From Candidatus Rokuibacteriota bacterium (GTDB lineage: Bacteria > Methylomirabilota > Methylomirabilia > Rokubacteriales > CSP1-6), in contig QHRS01000254.1 of the NCBI GenBank assembly GCA_003221435.1, positions 1 through 8,062 on the forward strand: 8,062 nt of DNA. The letters run 5' to 3'. The position numbers were made by a program, and so were the translations under genes. The notes below the pieces were generated by a model. It worked only from the letters and a program-made list of their open reading frames with translations. It ran no database searches and was not told the origin of the DNA. This document shows positions 1 through 6,571 of this stretch, piece by piece; position 1 is the first letter of the stretch; each line of letters starts with the position of its first letter.

Positions 1-229
1 CCGCCTCGAATCCGGCGGGTATCTTGAGCAGCATGCCGTGCTCGCCCTGAGTCCGGTCTCCCCATAGCTCCGCGACCTGCACCGGGGACCCCGGCGCGAT
101 CGGTCCGAAGACGATCTCTCCCGCCGGGATCATCGTGCCCATATCGGCGCCGATCGCACCGGGAACGTACGAGACGCCGCCGACCGCGGCGAGGAACAAC
201 CCGAGTATCACGTTCTTCACGATTCTCAT
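1..229 (-). CDS. Secreted cupin-like protein (DUF4437-type), 3' end outside window
   Basis: Seventy-six N-terminal codons are visible and the gene runs off the left edge. Residues 1-28 form a signal peptide: basic start (MRIVKN), hydrophobic core (VILGLFLAAVGGV), and a likely cut after AIGA. The mature part contains AELWGDRTQGEHGMLLKIPAGF (split here as AELWGDRTQGEH and GMLLKIPAGF, residues 53-74), the opening strands typical of DUF4437/ChrR-like cupins, where WGD..xG..G.LLK.PAGF precedes the His-rich metal site. Those histidines would lie outside the window, so metal binding and any reaction cannot be judged. The ATG is preceded by GAGGAGG with about 8 nt spacing, which fixes the start. The gene lies downstream of and codirectional with the efflux operon but has its own promoter. 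Fold assignment is from recognition of the segment; function is unknown. Confidence 0.72.
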   Translation of the reverse strand, partial: MRIVKNVILGLFLAAVGGVSYVPGAIGADMGTMIPAGEIVFGPIAPGSPVQVAELWGDRTQGEHGMLLKIPAGFEA

Positions 230-259
230 GGCGTCAGCCTCCTCATTGGTGTGGTGACT

Positions 260-288
260 TTTATACTTGCGGACAAGGGACCCGTCAA
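260..288 (-). promoter_or_regulatory. Sigma70-type promoter of the cupin gene
   Basis: On the minus strand TTGACG (288-283) is separated by exactly 17 nt from TATAAA (265-260); each hexamer matches the consensus at five of six positions. The predicted start near 253 leaves a leader of about 24 nt holding the GAGGAGG ribosome site. The -35 box lies 4 nt past the adaptor stop codon, so the cupin gene can be transcribed independently of the efflux operon. Confidence 0.65.
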
Positions 289-300
289 GCGTCAGGTCCC
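277..300. repeat. Short inverted repeat around the adaptor stop / cupin promoter
   Basis: GGGACC (277-282) and GGTCCC (295-300) are perfect complements around a 12-nt loop. The element spans the adaptor stop codon and the -35 box of the next promoter. There is no clear U-tract, so it is a weak terminator candidate at best; it could also be an operator overlapping the cupin promoter. Confidence 0.3.
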
Positions 301-1608
301 CTGACTCCGGACCAGCGCGCCTTCGCGCAGGCTGTCGGGGACGTTGACGACGAGGCGCTCCGTCCCGTCGAGCCCCGCCAGGATCTCCACGGACGAGCCC
401 AGATCGCGCCCGACATCCACCTTCTGATACCGCACGGTCCCGTCGGGACGCACCACTGCGACCTGCGGGGCGCCCGCGCGGATCTCCACGGACGAGCCCA
501 GATCGCGCCCGACATCCACCTTCTGATACCGCACGGTCCCGTCGGGACGCACCACTGCGACCTGCGGGGCGCCCGCGCGCACGATCAGCGCCGCCGCCGG
601 AATCAGCCAGGGCGGCTCGGGGAGCGCGACCGAGAACCTGACCTGCGCGTACATGCCCGGCAGAAGCGCGCGGTCGGCGTTCGGGAGACGGACCTCGGTG
701 AGCAGCGTGCGCGAGGCCGGGTCGAGGGCGCCGGCCGTGCTCGCCACCCTTCCGCGGAATGTCCGCCCGGGGAATTCCTGCAGCGCGACCTGCGTCTCCT
801 GGCCCGCCTGGATCGAGCGGACGAAGGTCTGCGGGACGTTCACGAAGATCCGGAGCGTGTCGATCTGCGCGATCCTGAACAGGGGGCTGTTGGTGTTGCC
901 GCTGCCCGACGTGATCAGCGCCCCTCGCTCCACGCTCCAGGCAGTGATGATGCCGGCGTAGGGCGCCCGGATCTGTCGGAAGTTCTGGAGGGCGGTCAGC
1001 CGCCGGACGTTGGCCTCGTTCGCCGCCACGTTGGCCTGGGCCGAGGCCAGGTTGGCCTCCATCGCGCCGCCGTTCGCGCGGATGGCGTCAGCGTTGGCCC
1101 GGGCCGCGTCGGTGGTGGCGCGCGCCGTATCCCAGGCCGTCTGCTTCTCGTCGCCGTCCTGGCGGGCTACCAGGTCCCGTTGCACGAGGGTCGTCCAGCG
1201 CTCCGCGCTTACGCGCGCGAACTCGAGCGTCGCCTTGGACTGCTGGAGGCTCGCCAGGGCCTGCTGGTGGGTCGCCCGCGCCTGCTCGAGTCCGGCTGCG
1301 GCCTGGCTCAGGGCGGCCTGGGCCTGCGCCAGCGCCGCCCGGGACTGCACCAGTTCCTGATCCAGCTCTGGCGTGTCGATCTCCGCGAGGAGTTGACCAG
1401 CAGTCACGAGCTGGCCGATCTCGACCAGCCTCGCGCGCAGGTAGCCGTTGGTGCGCGCGTGGATCGGCGTCTCCTGGATGGCCTGGATGCCGCCGGGCAG
1501 CGACAGCTCGGGCGGAGCGTCCGAGCGACGCGGAGCGACCACGTTGACCGCGGGAATCAGGCTCGCGGCTGCCACCGCGGCCACGACCCACATCGTCCGG
1601 ATCTTCAT
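292..1608 (-). CDS. RND efflux periplasmic adaptor (HlyD/MFP family) with internal duplication
   Basis: 438 aa. It would bridge an inner-membrane RND permease to an outer-membrane channel. Residues 6-26 are an uncleaved anchor or signal (no lipobox Cys). Residues 38-80 are the first lipoyl half (NGYLRARLVEIGQLVTAGQ). About 82-205 is a long Ala/Gln-rich coiled-coil hairpin, about 207-245 the second lipoyl half (IRAPYAGIIT), about 250-330 the beta-barrel, and 330-438 the membrane-proximal domain. The start codon overlaps the permease stop as ATGA (1608-1605), so the two are translationally coupled and this start is well supported. Residues 344-376 and 377-409 are identical 33-residue copies encoded by a perfect 99-bp tandem repeat; family members normally have one copy. 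The extra strands fall in the membrane-proximal domain and may impair docking. The sequence does not indicate the substrate. Confidence 0.9.
   Translation of the reverse strand: MKIRTMWVVAAVAAASLIPAVNVVAPRRSDAPPELSLPGGIQAIQETPIHARTNGYLRARLVEIGQLVTAGQLLAEIDTPELDQELVQSRAALAQAQAALSQAAAGLEQARATHQQALASLQQSKATLEFARVSAERWTTLVQRDLVARQDGDEKQTAWDTARATTDAARANADAIRANGGAMEANLASAQANVAANEANVRRLTALQNFRQIRAPYAGIITAWSVERGALITSGSGNTNSPLFRIAQIDTLRIFVNVPQTFVRSIQAGQETQVALQEFPGRTFRGRVASTAGALDPASRTLLTEVRLPNADRALLPGMYAQVRFSVALPEPPWLIPAAALIVRAGAPQVAVVRPDGTVRYQKVDVGRDLGSSVEIRAGAPQVAVVRPDGTVRYQKVDVGRDLGSSVEILAGLDGTERLVVNVPDSLREGALVRSQGT
381..579. repeat. Perfect 99-bp tandem duplication inside the adaptor gene
   Basis: Bases 381-479 and 480-578 are identical, and base 579 also continues the period; position 380 against 479 and 580 against 481 break the match. 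The period is 99, a multiple of three, so the frame is kept and 33 residues (RAGAPQ to SSVEI) are duplicated. Flanking microhomology is at most one base. Zero divergence means a very recent event or an assembly artefact. Confidence 0.95.
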
Positions 1609-4600
1609 AGGTGTGACTCCTCGTTCTTTCCTTCCGCGTCGATGTCCCATCGCCCCGGCGGTGTTCGCCGAAGGACGCTGTACACCACCGGCACGAAGAA
1701 GAGAGTGGCGAACGTGGCGACGGACAGGCCGCCGATCACCGCGCGGCCGAGCGGAGCGTTCTGCTCTCCGCCCTCGCCGAGCCCGAGCGACATCGGGAGC
1801 ATGCCGATCACCATCGCGAGCGCCGTCATGACGACCGGCCGGAGGCGCGTCCGACCCGCGGCCAGGGCCGCCCGCACGGGGTCGTCGCCCGCGCGCATCT
1901 GGTCGTTCGCGAACGTCACCATGAGAATGCTGTTGGCGGTGGCGACACCGATGCTCATGATCGCTCCCATCAGGGAGGGGACGTTGAACGTCGTCTGGGT
2001 CACGAAGAGCATCCAGACGAGCCCGCAGAAGGCCCCGGGCAGCGCCGTGATGATGATGAAGGGGTCGAGCCAGGACTGGAAGTTCACGACCATCAGGCAG
2101 TAGACGAGCACGACCGCGAGGATCATGCCCGCGCACGACGATCTGGCTGCCCGGCGGCAGCTTCTTGCGGGCGTCGGCCGCGAGGCGCTCGACCTCGGTC
2201 GCCACGCCGCCGAGATCACGGTTCTGCACGTTCGCGTAGATGTCGAACACGGGCTGAACGTTGGAGTGGGAGACGACCGAGGCGACCTGGCGGTGCTCGA
2301 TCGACGCCAGGTTGCTCAGGAGCTGCGGCGCGGCGAAGGTGCCTCCCGCGACCGCGGTCGACAGGACGGAGTCGGCCGAATCGACCCGGTATTGGGGCGT
2401 CTGCACCGCGACCGGGTAGTTGATGCCCGTCCGGGGATCGCTCCAGAAGTTGGGGGAGACCACACGGCTCGAGCTGAGCGAGATGAGCAGGTTGTTGGCG
2501 ACATCCCGCTGGGTGAGGCCGAGTTGCGCCGCTCGCGCCCGGTCGACCTTCACTTCCAGCGCCGGCGAATTCAGCACCTGGTGCAGGTGGACGTCGGCCG
2601 CGCCCGGGATCCGGGCGACCGCCGCCTCGATCTCTCGGGCCACAGGGTAGGTAGCGTCCTGGTTATAGCCCATCACTCGGACGTCGATCGGCGCGGGCAG
2701 ACCGAAGTTCAGGATCTGGCTCACGATGTCCGCCGGCTGGAAGAAGAAGCTCAGCTCCGGGAACTCCTCGGGCAGCCGGGCCCTGAGCGTCTCCACGTAC
2801 GCCGGCGTCGGCCCGTGCTTCTCGGGATTCAACGAGACCAAGATCTCGCCGTCCGCCGAGCCCACCGTCGCGCTGTCGGTGAACGCGAGGTTGACGCTTT
2901 GGGGGACGCCGATATTGTCCACGACTACCGCGATCTCGTCGGCTGGGATGATGCGGCGGATCGCCGCCTTCACCCGGCCGAAGGCCACCTCGGTCTCTTC
3001 CAGCCGGGTCCCCGTCGGCGCCTTCACGTGGAGACGGAACTGCCCGGCATCGACCACCGGGAAGAAATCGCGTCCGACGAACGGCAGGAGCGCGAAGGCG
3101 CTCGCCACCACGAGGACGAAGGCCATGAAGACCGCCCGGCGGTGACCGAGGGCCCACCCGAGCGCCGTCGTGTACCGCTCGCGCAGCCCCTCGAAGCCAC
3201 GGCCGAAGCCGTCGTGGACCCGCGCGAAGAGTCCCTGCGGCAGCCGGTGCTGCCCGTCGTGGATCTCGGCGGCGAGGAGGTAGCGCACGAGGGTCGGCAC
3301 GACTGTGCGCGAGAGGAAGTACGAGGCGAGCATCGCGAACACGACCGCCATCGCGAGCGGCGTGAACAGGTACTTGGCTGGCCCGGTCAGGAACACCACC
3401 GGGACGAACACGATGCAGATCGCGAGCGTGGACACGAAGGCGGGCGTGGCGATCTGCTGGGCGCCATCGAGGATCGCGCGCACCAGCCGCTTGCCCTGGC
3501 CGAGGTTCCGGTGGATGTTCTCGATCTCCACCGTCGCGTCGTCCACGAGAATGCCGACGGCGAGGCCGAGGCCTCCGAGCGTCATGACGTTCAGCGTCTG
3601 GCCCAGCAGGCTCAGGACCGTGAGCGAGGTCAGGATCGACAACGGGATCGAGATGACGACGGTCAGCGTGCTGCGCCAGCTCCCGAGGAAGAGCAGGATC
3701 ATCAGCCCTGTCAGGCAGGCGGCGATGGCGGCTTCTACGAGTACGCCGTTGACCGCGGCCCGGACGAACAGCGACTGGTCGAAGAGGACGTTGATGTCAA
3801 GCCCGGGAGGCGCCGCCGCCCGCATGGTGGGCAGGAGGGCCTTGACGCGTTGGACGATATCGAGAGTCGAGGCGCCGCCATTCTTGAGGATCGTGAGGAG
3901 CGCGGCGCGACGGCCGTTCTGGCGCACGATATTCGTCTGCACCGCGAAGCCGTCGCGCACATGCGCGACGTCCCGGATATAGACCGTCGTCCCGTTGATC
4001 TGCTTGACGGGCACGTCGTTCAGCGCGTCGATGGCCGGCGGACTGCTGTTGAGGCTGACCGTGTACTCCCGCGATCCGACCTTCACGCTTCCCGTCGGGA
4101 GCGTCAGGTTCTGCGCGTTGATGGCGGCGCTCACGTCGACCGGCGACAGCCCCTTGGCGAGCAGCGCCTGGGGGTCGAGGTCCACCATGATCTGTCGCGG
4201 CTTGCCCCCGTAGGGGAGCGGCAACGTCGCGCCCCGGATCGGCGCGAACTGCTGCGCCGAGACTGAGCTGGATGATCGGGACGGTCGAAGCGTTGTAGCG
4301 GAAGATGAAGGGCGGCACCGTTCCGGGCGGCATTCTCCGGAGGATCGTCTGGGACACCGCGGTGATCTGGGCCACGGCAGCGTCGATCTGCACGTTCGGC
4401 TGGAAGTACACGCGAATCACGCTGATGCCGTTCAGCGTCTGCGACTCGATGTTCCGGACGTCGTTGACGGCCGAGGACAGCGTGTACTCGCTGAACGTCG
4501 TGATCTGGTTCGCCATTTCGGCGGTGGCGAGGCCCTGGTAGTCCCAGATCAGGCTGACCACGGGAATGTCGATCTCCGGGAAGATGTCGGTGGGGGTGGT

Positions 4601-4690
4601 CGCGATGGAGAGCACGCCGAGGAGCAGGATGAGGAGGGCCATCACCACAAAGGTGTAGGGACGGCGGAGCGCGAGCCGAACGATCCACAT
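1605..4690 (-). pseudogene. RND efflux permease (HAE1/AcrB-like), broken by two frameshifts
   Basis: A proton-driven inner-membrane exporter read in three segments: 4690 to about 4255 (frame of the ATG), about 4255 to 2130 (second frame), and about 2130 to 1605 (third frame). The start has GAGGAGG 7 nt upstream of MWIVRLALRRPY. Segment 1 holds TM1 (about residues 12-32) and the PN1 porter region. Segment 2 holds the rest of the porter domain and TM2-7, including the TM4 proton-relay pair in GILVDDATVEIEN (Asp codons at 3538-3543). Segment 3 holds TM9-12, with FQSWLDPFIIITALPGAF and GVATANSILMV. Summed length is about 1,030 residues against roughly 1,050-1,065 for the family. At both breaks conserved residues are absent, so these look like deletions of 3n+2 nt rather than single-base slips. 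The Lys of AcrB TM10 is absent (ATANS instead), which I recall as usual in this subgroup. As sequenced, no full-length pump can be made. Confidence 0.88.
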
Positions 4691-4704
4691 CCACTGGCCT
4701 CCTC

Positions 4705-4726
4705 AAGGGCACGACAAGGGCACGAC
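4705..4726. repeat. 11-bp perfect tandem repeat upstream of the permease gene
   Basis: AAGGGCACGAC occurs twice head to tail (4705-4715, 4716-4726), directly upstream of the permease ribosome site (GAGGAGG, 4704-4698 on minus). It lies in the untranslated leader. It is a small duplication, or possibly paired half-sites for a regulator. Confidence 0.8.
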
Positions 4727-4741
4727 GCCCAGTTGTTGTAT

Positions 4742-4757
4742 TGATCCATTTCGATCA
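4742..4757. repeat. Inverted repeat TGATC-N6-GATCA, possible operator
   Basis: TGATC (4742-4746) and GATCA (4753-4757) form a dyad with a 6-nt spacer, about 55 bp upstream of the efflux operon start. The size and position suit a dimeric repressor site for the minus-strand operon. I find no convincing -35/-10 pair for that operon, and no regulator gene is in the window. Confidence 0.3.
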
Positions 4758-4831
4758 GTGAACGATTCGGACGGATGCGACCGACGTGGAACCTCGCGCA
4801 ACGCACCACGGACTGAGGCTATCGGCGGGAC

Positions 4832-4969
4832 ATGAGAGGCCGAAGAGGCTCCGTGCCTACCGTGGGCATCCTCGAACTCCTGAGGCCGTACAGGCTGGTT
4901 CCGCTCTACGTCGGGCGCGCGCACGCCGGCCACTGGAAAACCTTGACCAGCCGCGGGCAGGGAGGATAA
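4832..4969 (+). CDS. Possible 45-aa ORF or gene remnant, unrecognised
   Basis: ATG at 4832 to TAA at 4967-4969. The stretch from residue 8 (VPTVGILELLRPYRLVPLY, then VGRAHAGHW) uses high-GC third positions and reads like real protein, unlike the other frames here. The ribosome site is weak (GGCGGGAC). Its last codons contain the riboswitch promoter. It could be a small gene, the surviving 3' end of a deleted gene, or chance. I do not recognise the family. Confidence 0.22.
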   Translation: MRGRRGSVPTVGILELLRPYRLVPLYVGRAHAGHWKTLTSRGQGG

Positions 4970-4970
4970 T
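4943..4970 (+). promoter_or_regulatory. Sigma70-type promoter of the fluoride riboswitch transcript
   Basis: TTGACC (4943-4948) and GATAAT (4965-4970) are separated by 16 nt; each matches consensus at five of six positions. Transcription would begin near 4977, about 8-10 nt before the aptamer, as expected for a riboswitch leader. Confidence 0.72.
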
Positions 4971-4984
4971 CGAGGGCGACGACG

Positions 4985-5044
4985 AAGGGCGATGGGGTTC
5001 GCCCGAAACCGCCTCGCAACTCGCGAGGATGATGACCCCTACCG
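4985..5044 (+). promoter_or_regulatory. Fluoride riboswitch (crcB RNA motif) aptamer
   Basis: This matches the crcB motif element by element. Stem GGGCG (4987-4991)/CGCCC (5000-5004) encloses loop ATGGGGTT; AAACC follows; a second hairpin CCTCGC (5012-5017)/GCGAGG (5023-5028) comes next; then the conserved GATGACCCCTACC. GGGGT (4994-4998) can pair with ACCCC (5035-5039) to form the diagnostic pseudoknot. The arrangement parallels the Thermotoga petrophila fluoride aptamer (GGGCGAUG..., AAACUGCC..., UGAUGGCCUCUAC). The family binds fluoride through Mg2+ ions and usually turns genes on. Here the 3' pseudoknot strand is also the 5' arm of the terminator, so fluoride binding should prevent termination. 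The nearest full-length downstream gene is the antiporter at 5298. Confidence 0.93.
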
Positions 5045-5073
5045 GGTGCGGAACCGGTAGGGGTTGTTTTTTT
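5035..5073 (+). terminator. Intrinsic terminator, expression platform of the fluoride riboswitch
   Basis: ACCCCTACCGG (5035-5045) pairs perfectly over 11 bp with CCGGTAGGGGT (5054-5064) around the 8-nt loop GTGCGGAA, followed by TGTTTTTTT. Bases 5035-5039 are shared with the aptamer pseudoknot, making ligand-bound aptamer and terminator mutually exclusive. The right arm carries AGGGG, which could also be the ribosome site for the TTG at 5072. Confidence 0.94.
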
Positions 5074-5185
5074 GACGCGCTCTAGCACCAACGACGCCCT
5101 GGACGAGATCGACTCGCTGCTCGAGGAGAACGCCGAGGAGTTCGTGAAGAGCTACGTCCAGCGGACCGGGACGCCCTCGAGCTGA
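5072..5185 (+). CDS. Pup-like (prokaryotic ubiquitin-like) short ORF or truncated pup
   Basis: 37 codons from TTG (5072) to TGA (5183-5185). Residues 10-31 read as ALDEIDSLLEENAEE then FVKSYVQ, closely matching the C-terminal helix of Pup as I recall it from Mycobacterium tuberculosis (LLDEIDDVLEENAEDFVRAYVQKGGQ, shown here in two parts: LLDEIDDVLEENAED and FVRAYVQKGGQ). Pup tags proteins for proteasomal degradation, using a C-terminal Gln/Glu joined to lysines by PafA. Two things are wrong: the disordered N-terminal half of about 25-30 residues is missing, and the end is QRTGTPSS rather than GGQ/GGE, so conjugation is not expected. TTG sits in the terminator U-tract, with AGGGG of the terminator arm 8 nt upstream. 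No pafA, dop, mpa or proteasome gene is in the window. It may be a remnant left by a deletion, or a short fluoride-controlled Pup-like peptide. Confidence 0.5.
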   Translation: MTRSSTNDALDEIDSLLEENAEEFVKSYVQRTGTPSS

Positions 5186-5220
5186 ACTCGAGCGGCGAGC
5201 GTGGCGCGAACGACCTGGCG

Positions 5221-5313
5221 ATGCGGACGATCGCCGATTTGCGGGCGGAGAACGAACGGCTGCGCGCCGAGCTGGATGCGGCGCGCCGGGAGGCCGGGTG
5301 GAAAATCTCCTGA
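5221..5313 (+). CDS. Possible 30-aa coiled-coil ORF overlapping the antiporter start
   Basis: ATG at 5221, TGA at 5311-5313. The peptide MRTIADLRAENERLRAELDA followed by ARREAGWKIS has leucines at 7, 14 and 18, dense Glu/Arg pairing and no prolines, so it would be one amphipathic or coiled-coil helix. The frame is open back to 5086 with plausible composition but no earlier start codon, so it may be the C-terminal end of something longer whose 5' part is gone. No clear ribosome site. It overlaps the antiporter by 16 nt and contains that gene's ribosome site, so translational coupling is possible. Family not recognised. Confidence 0.3.
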   Translation: MRTIADLRAENERLRAELDAARREAGWKIS

Positions 5314-6467
5314 TCGCAGTGATCGCGGGCCTGCTCGTCCTCCTGGCCAGCGTCGCCTCCGTCGAGCTCGGCGTCTCGGTGGCCCTCATCGAGATCAGCC
5401 TCGGCGTGGTCGCGGGGAACTTCCTCGGTCTCACGAGCCCGCCGTGGATGGACTTCCTCGCGTCGTTCGGCAGCATCCTCCTGACGTTCCTGGCCGGCGC
5501 GGAGGTCGATCCGCGGGTGATGCGGGAGAAGCTCAAGGAGAGCGTGCTGATCGGCGGTCTCTCCTTCGCGGCTCCCTTCTTCGGCGCCTGGCTCGTCTGC
5601 GTCTGGGTCCTCGGCTGGCCGAGCGACGCGGCGCAGCTCGCCGGCGTCGCGCTGTCGACGACGTCGCTCGCCGTCGTCTACACCGTGCTCGTCGAGACCG
5701 GGCTGACGCTCACGCCGCTCGGCAAGCTCATCATGGCCTCCACGTTCGTGACCGACTTCGGCACCGCGCTGGCGCTCGCGCTGCTATTTATCCGACCGAC
5801 GTGGTGGCTCGTGCCGTTCGTGGGCGTCTCGGTGCTGGTCATCTGGACCATGGTGGCGCTCCAGCCGTGGTTCTTCTCGCGCTACGGCGCCCGCGTGATC
5901 GAGCCCGAGATCAAAGGCGCCGTGGCGGTCCTGCTCGTGCTGATGTTCTTCGCGGAGAAGGCTCAGAGCCACGCGGTCCTTCCAGCGTTCGTGCTCGGGC
6001 TGTCGCTCGCGCGGATCTTCCACGAGCACCCGGAGCTGACGCGGAGGTTCCGGGTCGTCGCGTTCGCCCTCCTCACCCCGTTCTTCTTCCTCAAAGGCGG
6101 CTTGAACGTCTCGCTGAGGCTCGTCTGGGCGAACTTCGGCCTGCTGGCGCTCCTGTTCGCCGTCAAGCAGGTGACGAAGATCGCGGGCGTGTATCCGGTC
6201 GCCAGGCGCTGGGTTCCCAGGGACGCGATGTTCACGACGCTGCTCATGTCCACCGGACTGACCTTCGGGACGATCTCCTCACTCTACGGCCTCAACGCGG
6301 GGATCTTGGACCGGGCGCAGTTCTCGGTTCTCGTGACCGTCGTCGTGGCGAGCGCGGTGATTCCGACGGTGATCGCGCAGCGCTGGTTCTCTCCGGAGAC
6401 GGCGCCCCGTCGTGCCGCTCGCCCGTCGGCGAGCCCTGCTCCCGGCGGCCCGCCTTCGCGGGAATGA
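5298..6467 (+). CDS. Cation:proton antiporter (CPA family), fluoride-riboswitch controlled
   Basis: 389 aa, about 11-12 hydrophobic segments, complete across the transport core. It would exchange cations (or, in this context, possibly help fluoride tolerance) against protons in the cytoplasmic membrane. Visible family features are an acidic TM1-2 start (SVELGVSVALIEISLGVVAG), LTFLAGAEVD at 62-71, the STTSLAVVYT segment at 120-129 and STFVTDFGTALAL at 148-160. The T152-D153 pair sits where NapA-type proteins have Asp-Asp and others Asn-Asp or Gln-Asp. GTG start chosen because GGGAGG lies 4 nt upstream; an ATG option is absent nearby. Na+/H+ antiporter-type genes are among known fluoride-riboswitch targets alongside crcB and CLC-F, which supports a role in fluoride stress, but the transported ion is not deducible. 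The last about 25 residues (after RWFSPET) are Pro/Ala/Arg-rich and read into palindromic repeat DNA. Confidence 0.88.
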   Translation: MENLLIAVIAGLLVLLASVASVELGVSVALIEISLGVVAGNFLGLTSPPWMDFLASFGSILLTFLAGAEVDPRVMREKLKESVLIGGLSFAAPFFGAWLVCVWVLGWPSDAAQLAGVALSTTSLAVVYTVLVETGLTLTPLGKLIMASTFVTDFGTALALALLFIRPTWWLVPFVGVSVLVIWTMVALQPWFFSRYGARVIEPEIKGAVAVLLVLMFFAEKAQSHAVLPAFVLGLSLARIFHEHPELTRRFRVVAFALLTPFFFLKGGLNVSLRLVWANFGLLALLFAVKQVTKIAGVYPVARRWVPRDAMFTTLLMSTGLTFGTISSLYGLNAGILDRAQFSVLVTVVVASAVIPTVIAQRWFSPETAPRRAARPSASPAPGGPPSRE

Positions 6468-6550
6468 TCCAGCGGATCCCGCCGCGGGGATCGTCCACGT
6501 TAGTCCTGCGGGCTTGCGGCCGGTGCTGCCGTCTCCCGCGCCGGCGCGGG
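6417..6550. repeat. Cluster of GC-rich palindromes (REP-like) between convergent genes
   Basis: Four hairpins lie in 134 bp: GCTCGCC/GGCGAGC (6417-6434, loop CGTC), CCCGC/GCGGG (6449-6462, loop CTTC), GATCCC/GGGATC (6475-6492), and the self-complementary CCCGCGCCGGCGCGGG (6535-6550). The segment CCCGCCTTCGCGGGAATGA resembles intergenic repeats common in proteobacterial genomes. The first two lie inside the antiporter reading frame. None has a U-tract; together they may end or protect transcripts of the antiporter and the convergent SDR gene. Confidence 0.55.
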
Positions 6551-6571
6551 GACGATGCGGCTCCGCCAGGT

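Noticed and set aside
292..4224. A single 1,310-codon minus-strand ORF suggesting an RND-adaptor fusion protein
   Set aside because: The middle of the permease and the adaptor share a frame only by chance. From about 2130 to 1608 that frame is Arg/Pro-rich non-coding sequence, while the real permease C-terminus lies in another frame and ends in an ATGA overlap with the adaptor.
2125..4266. Long plus-strand ORF of 713 codons opposite the permease
   Set aside because: Its translation is an Arg/His/Asp/Glu-rich antisense shadow typical of high-GC genes, without domain features; the opposite strand has clear RND motifs.
2110..4275. Programmed ribosomal frameshifting to explain the split permease
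   Set aside because: No slippery heptamer or suitable downstream hairpin is apparent at either junction, and conserved residues are missing, which frameshifting would not cause.
4703..4933. Minus-strand 76-codon ORF upstream of the permease
   Set aside because: It overlaps the permease ribosome site and leader repeats, has no recognisable motif, and its composition looks like non-coding sequence.
4785..5070. A CRISPR array, 6S RNA or other structured RNA in the divergent region
   Set aside because: No regularly spaced repeats, and the only well-supported structured RNA is the fluoride aptamer with its terminator.
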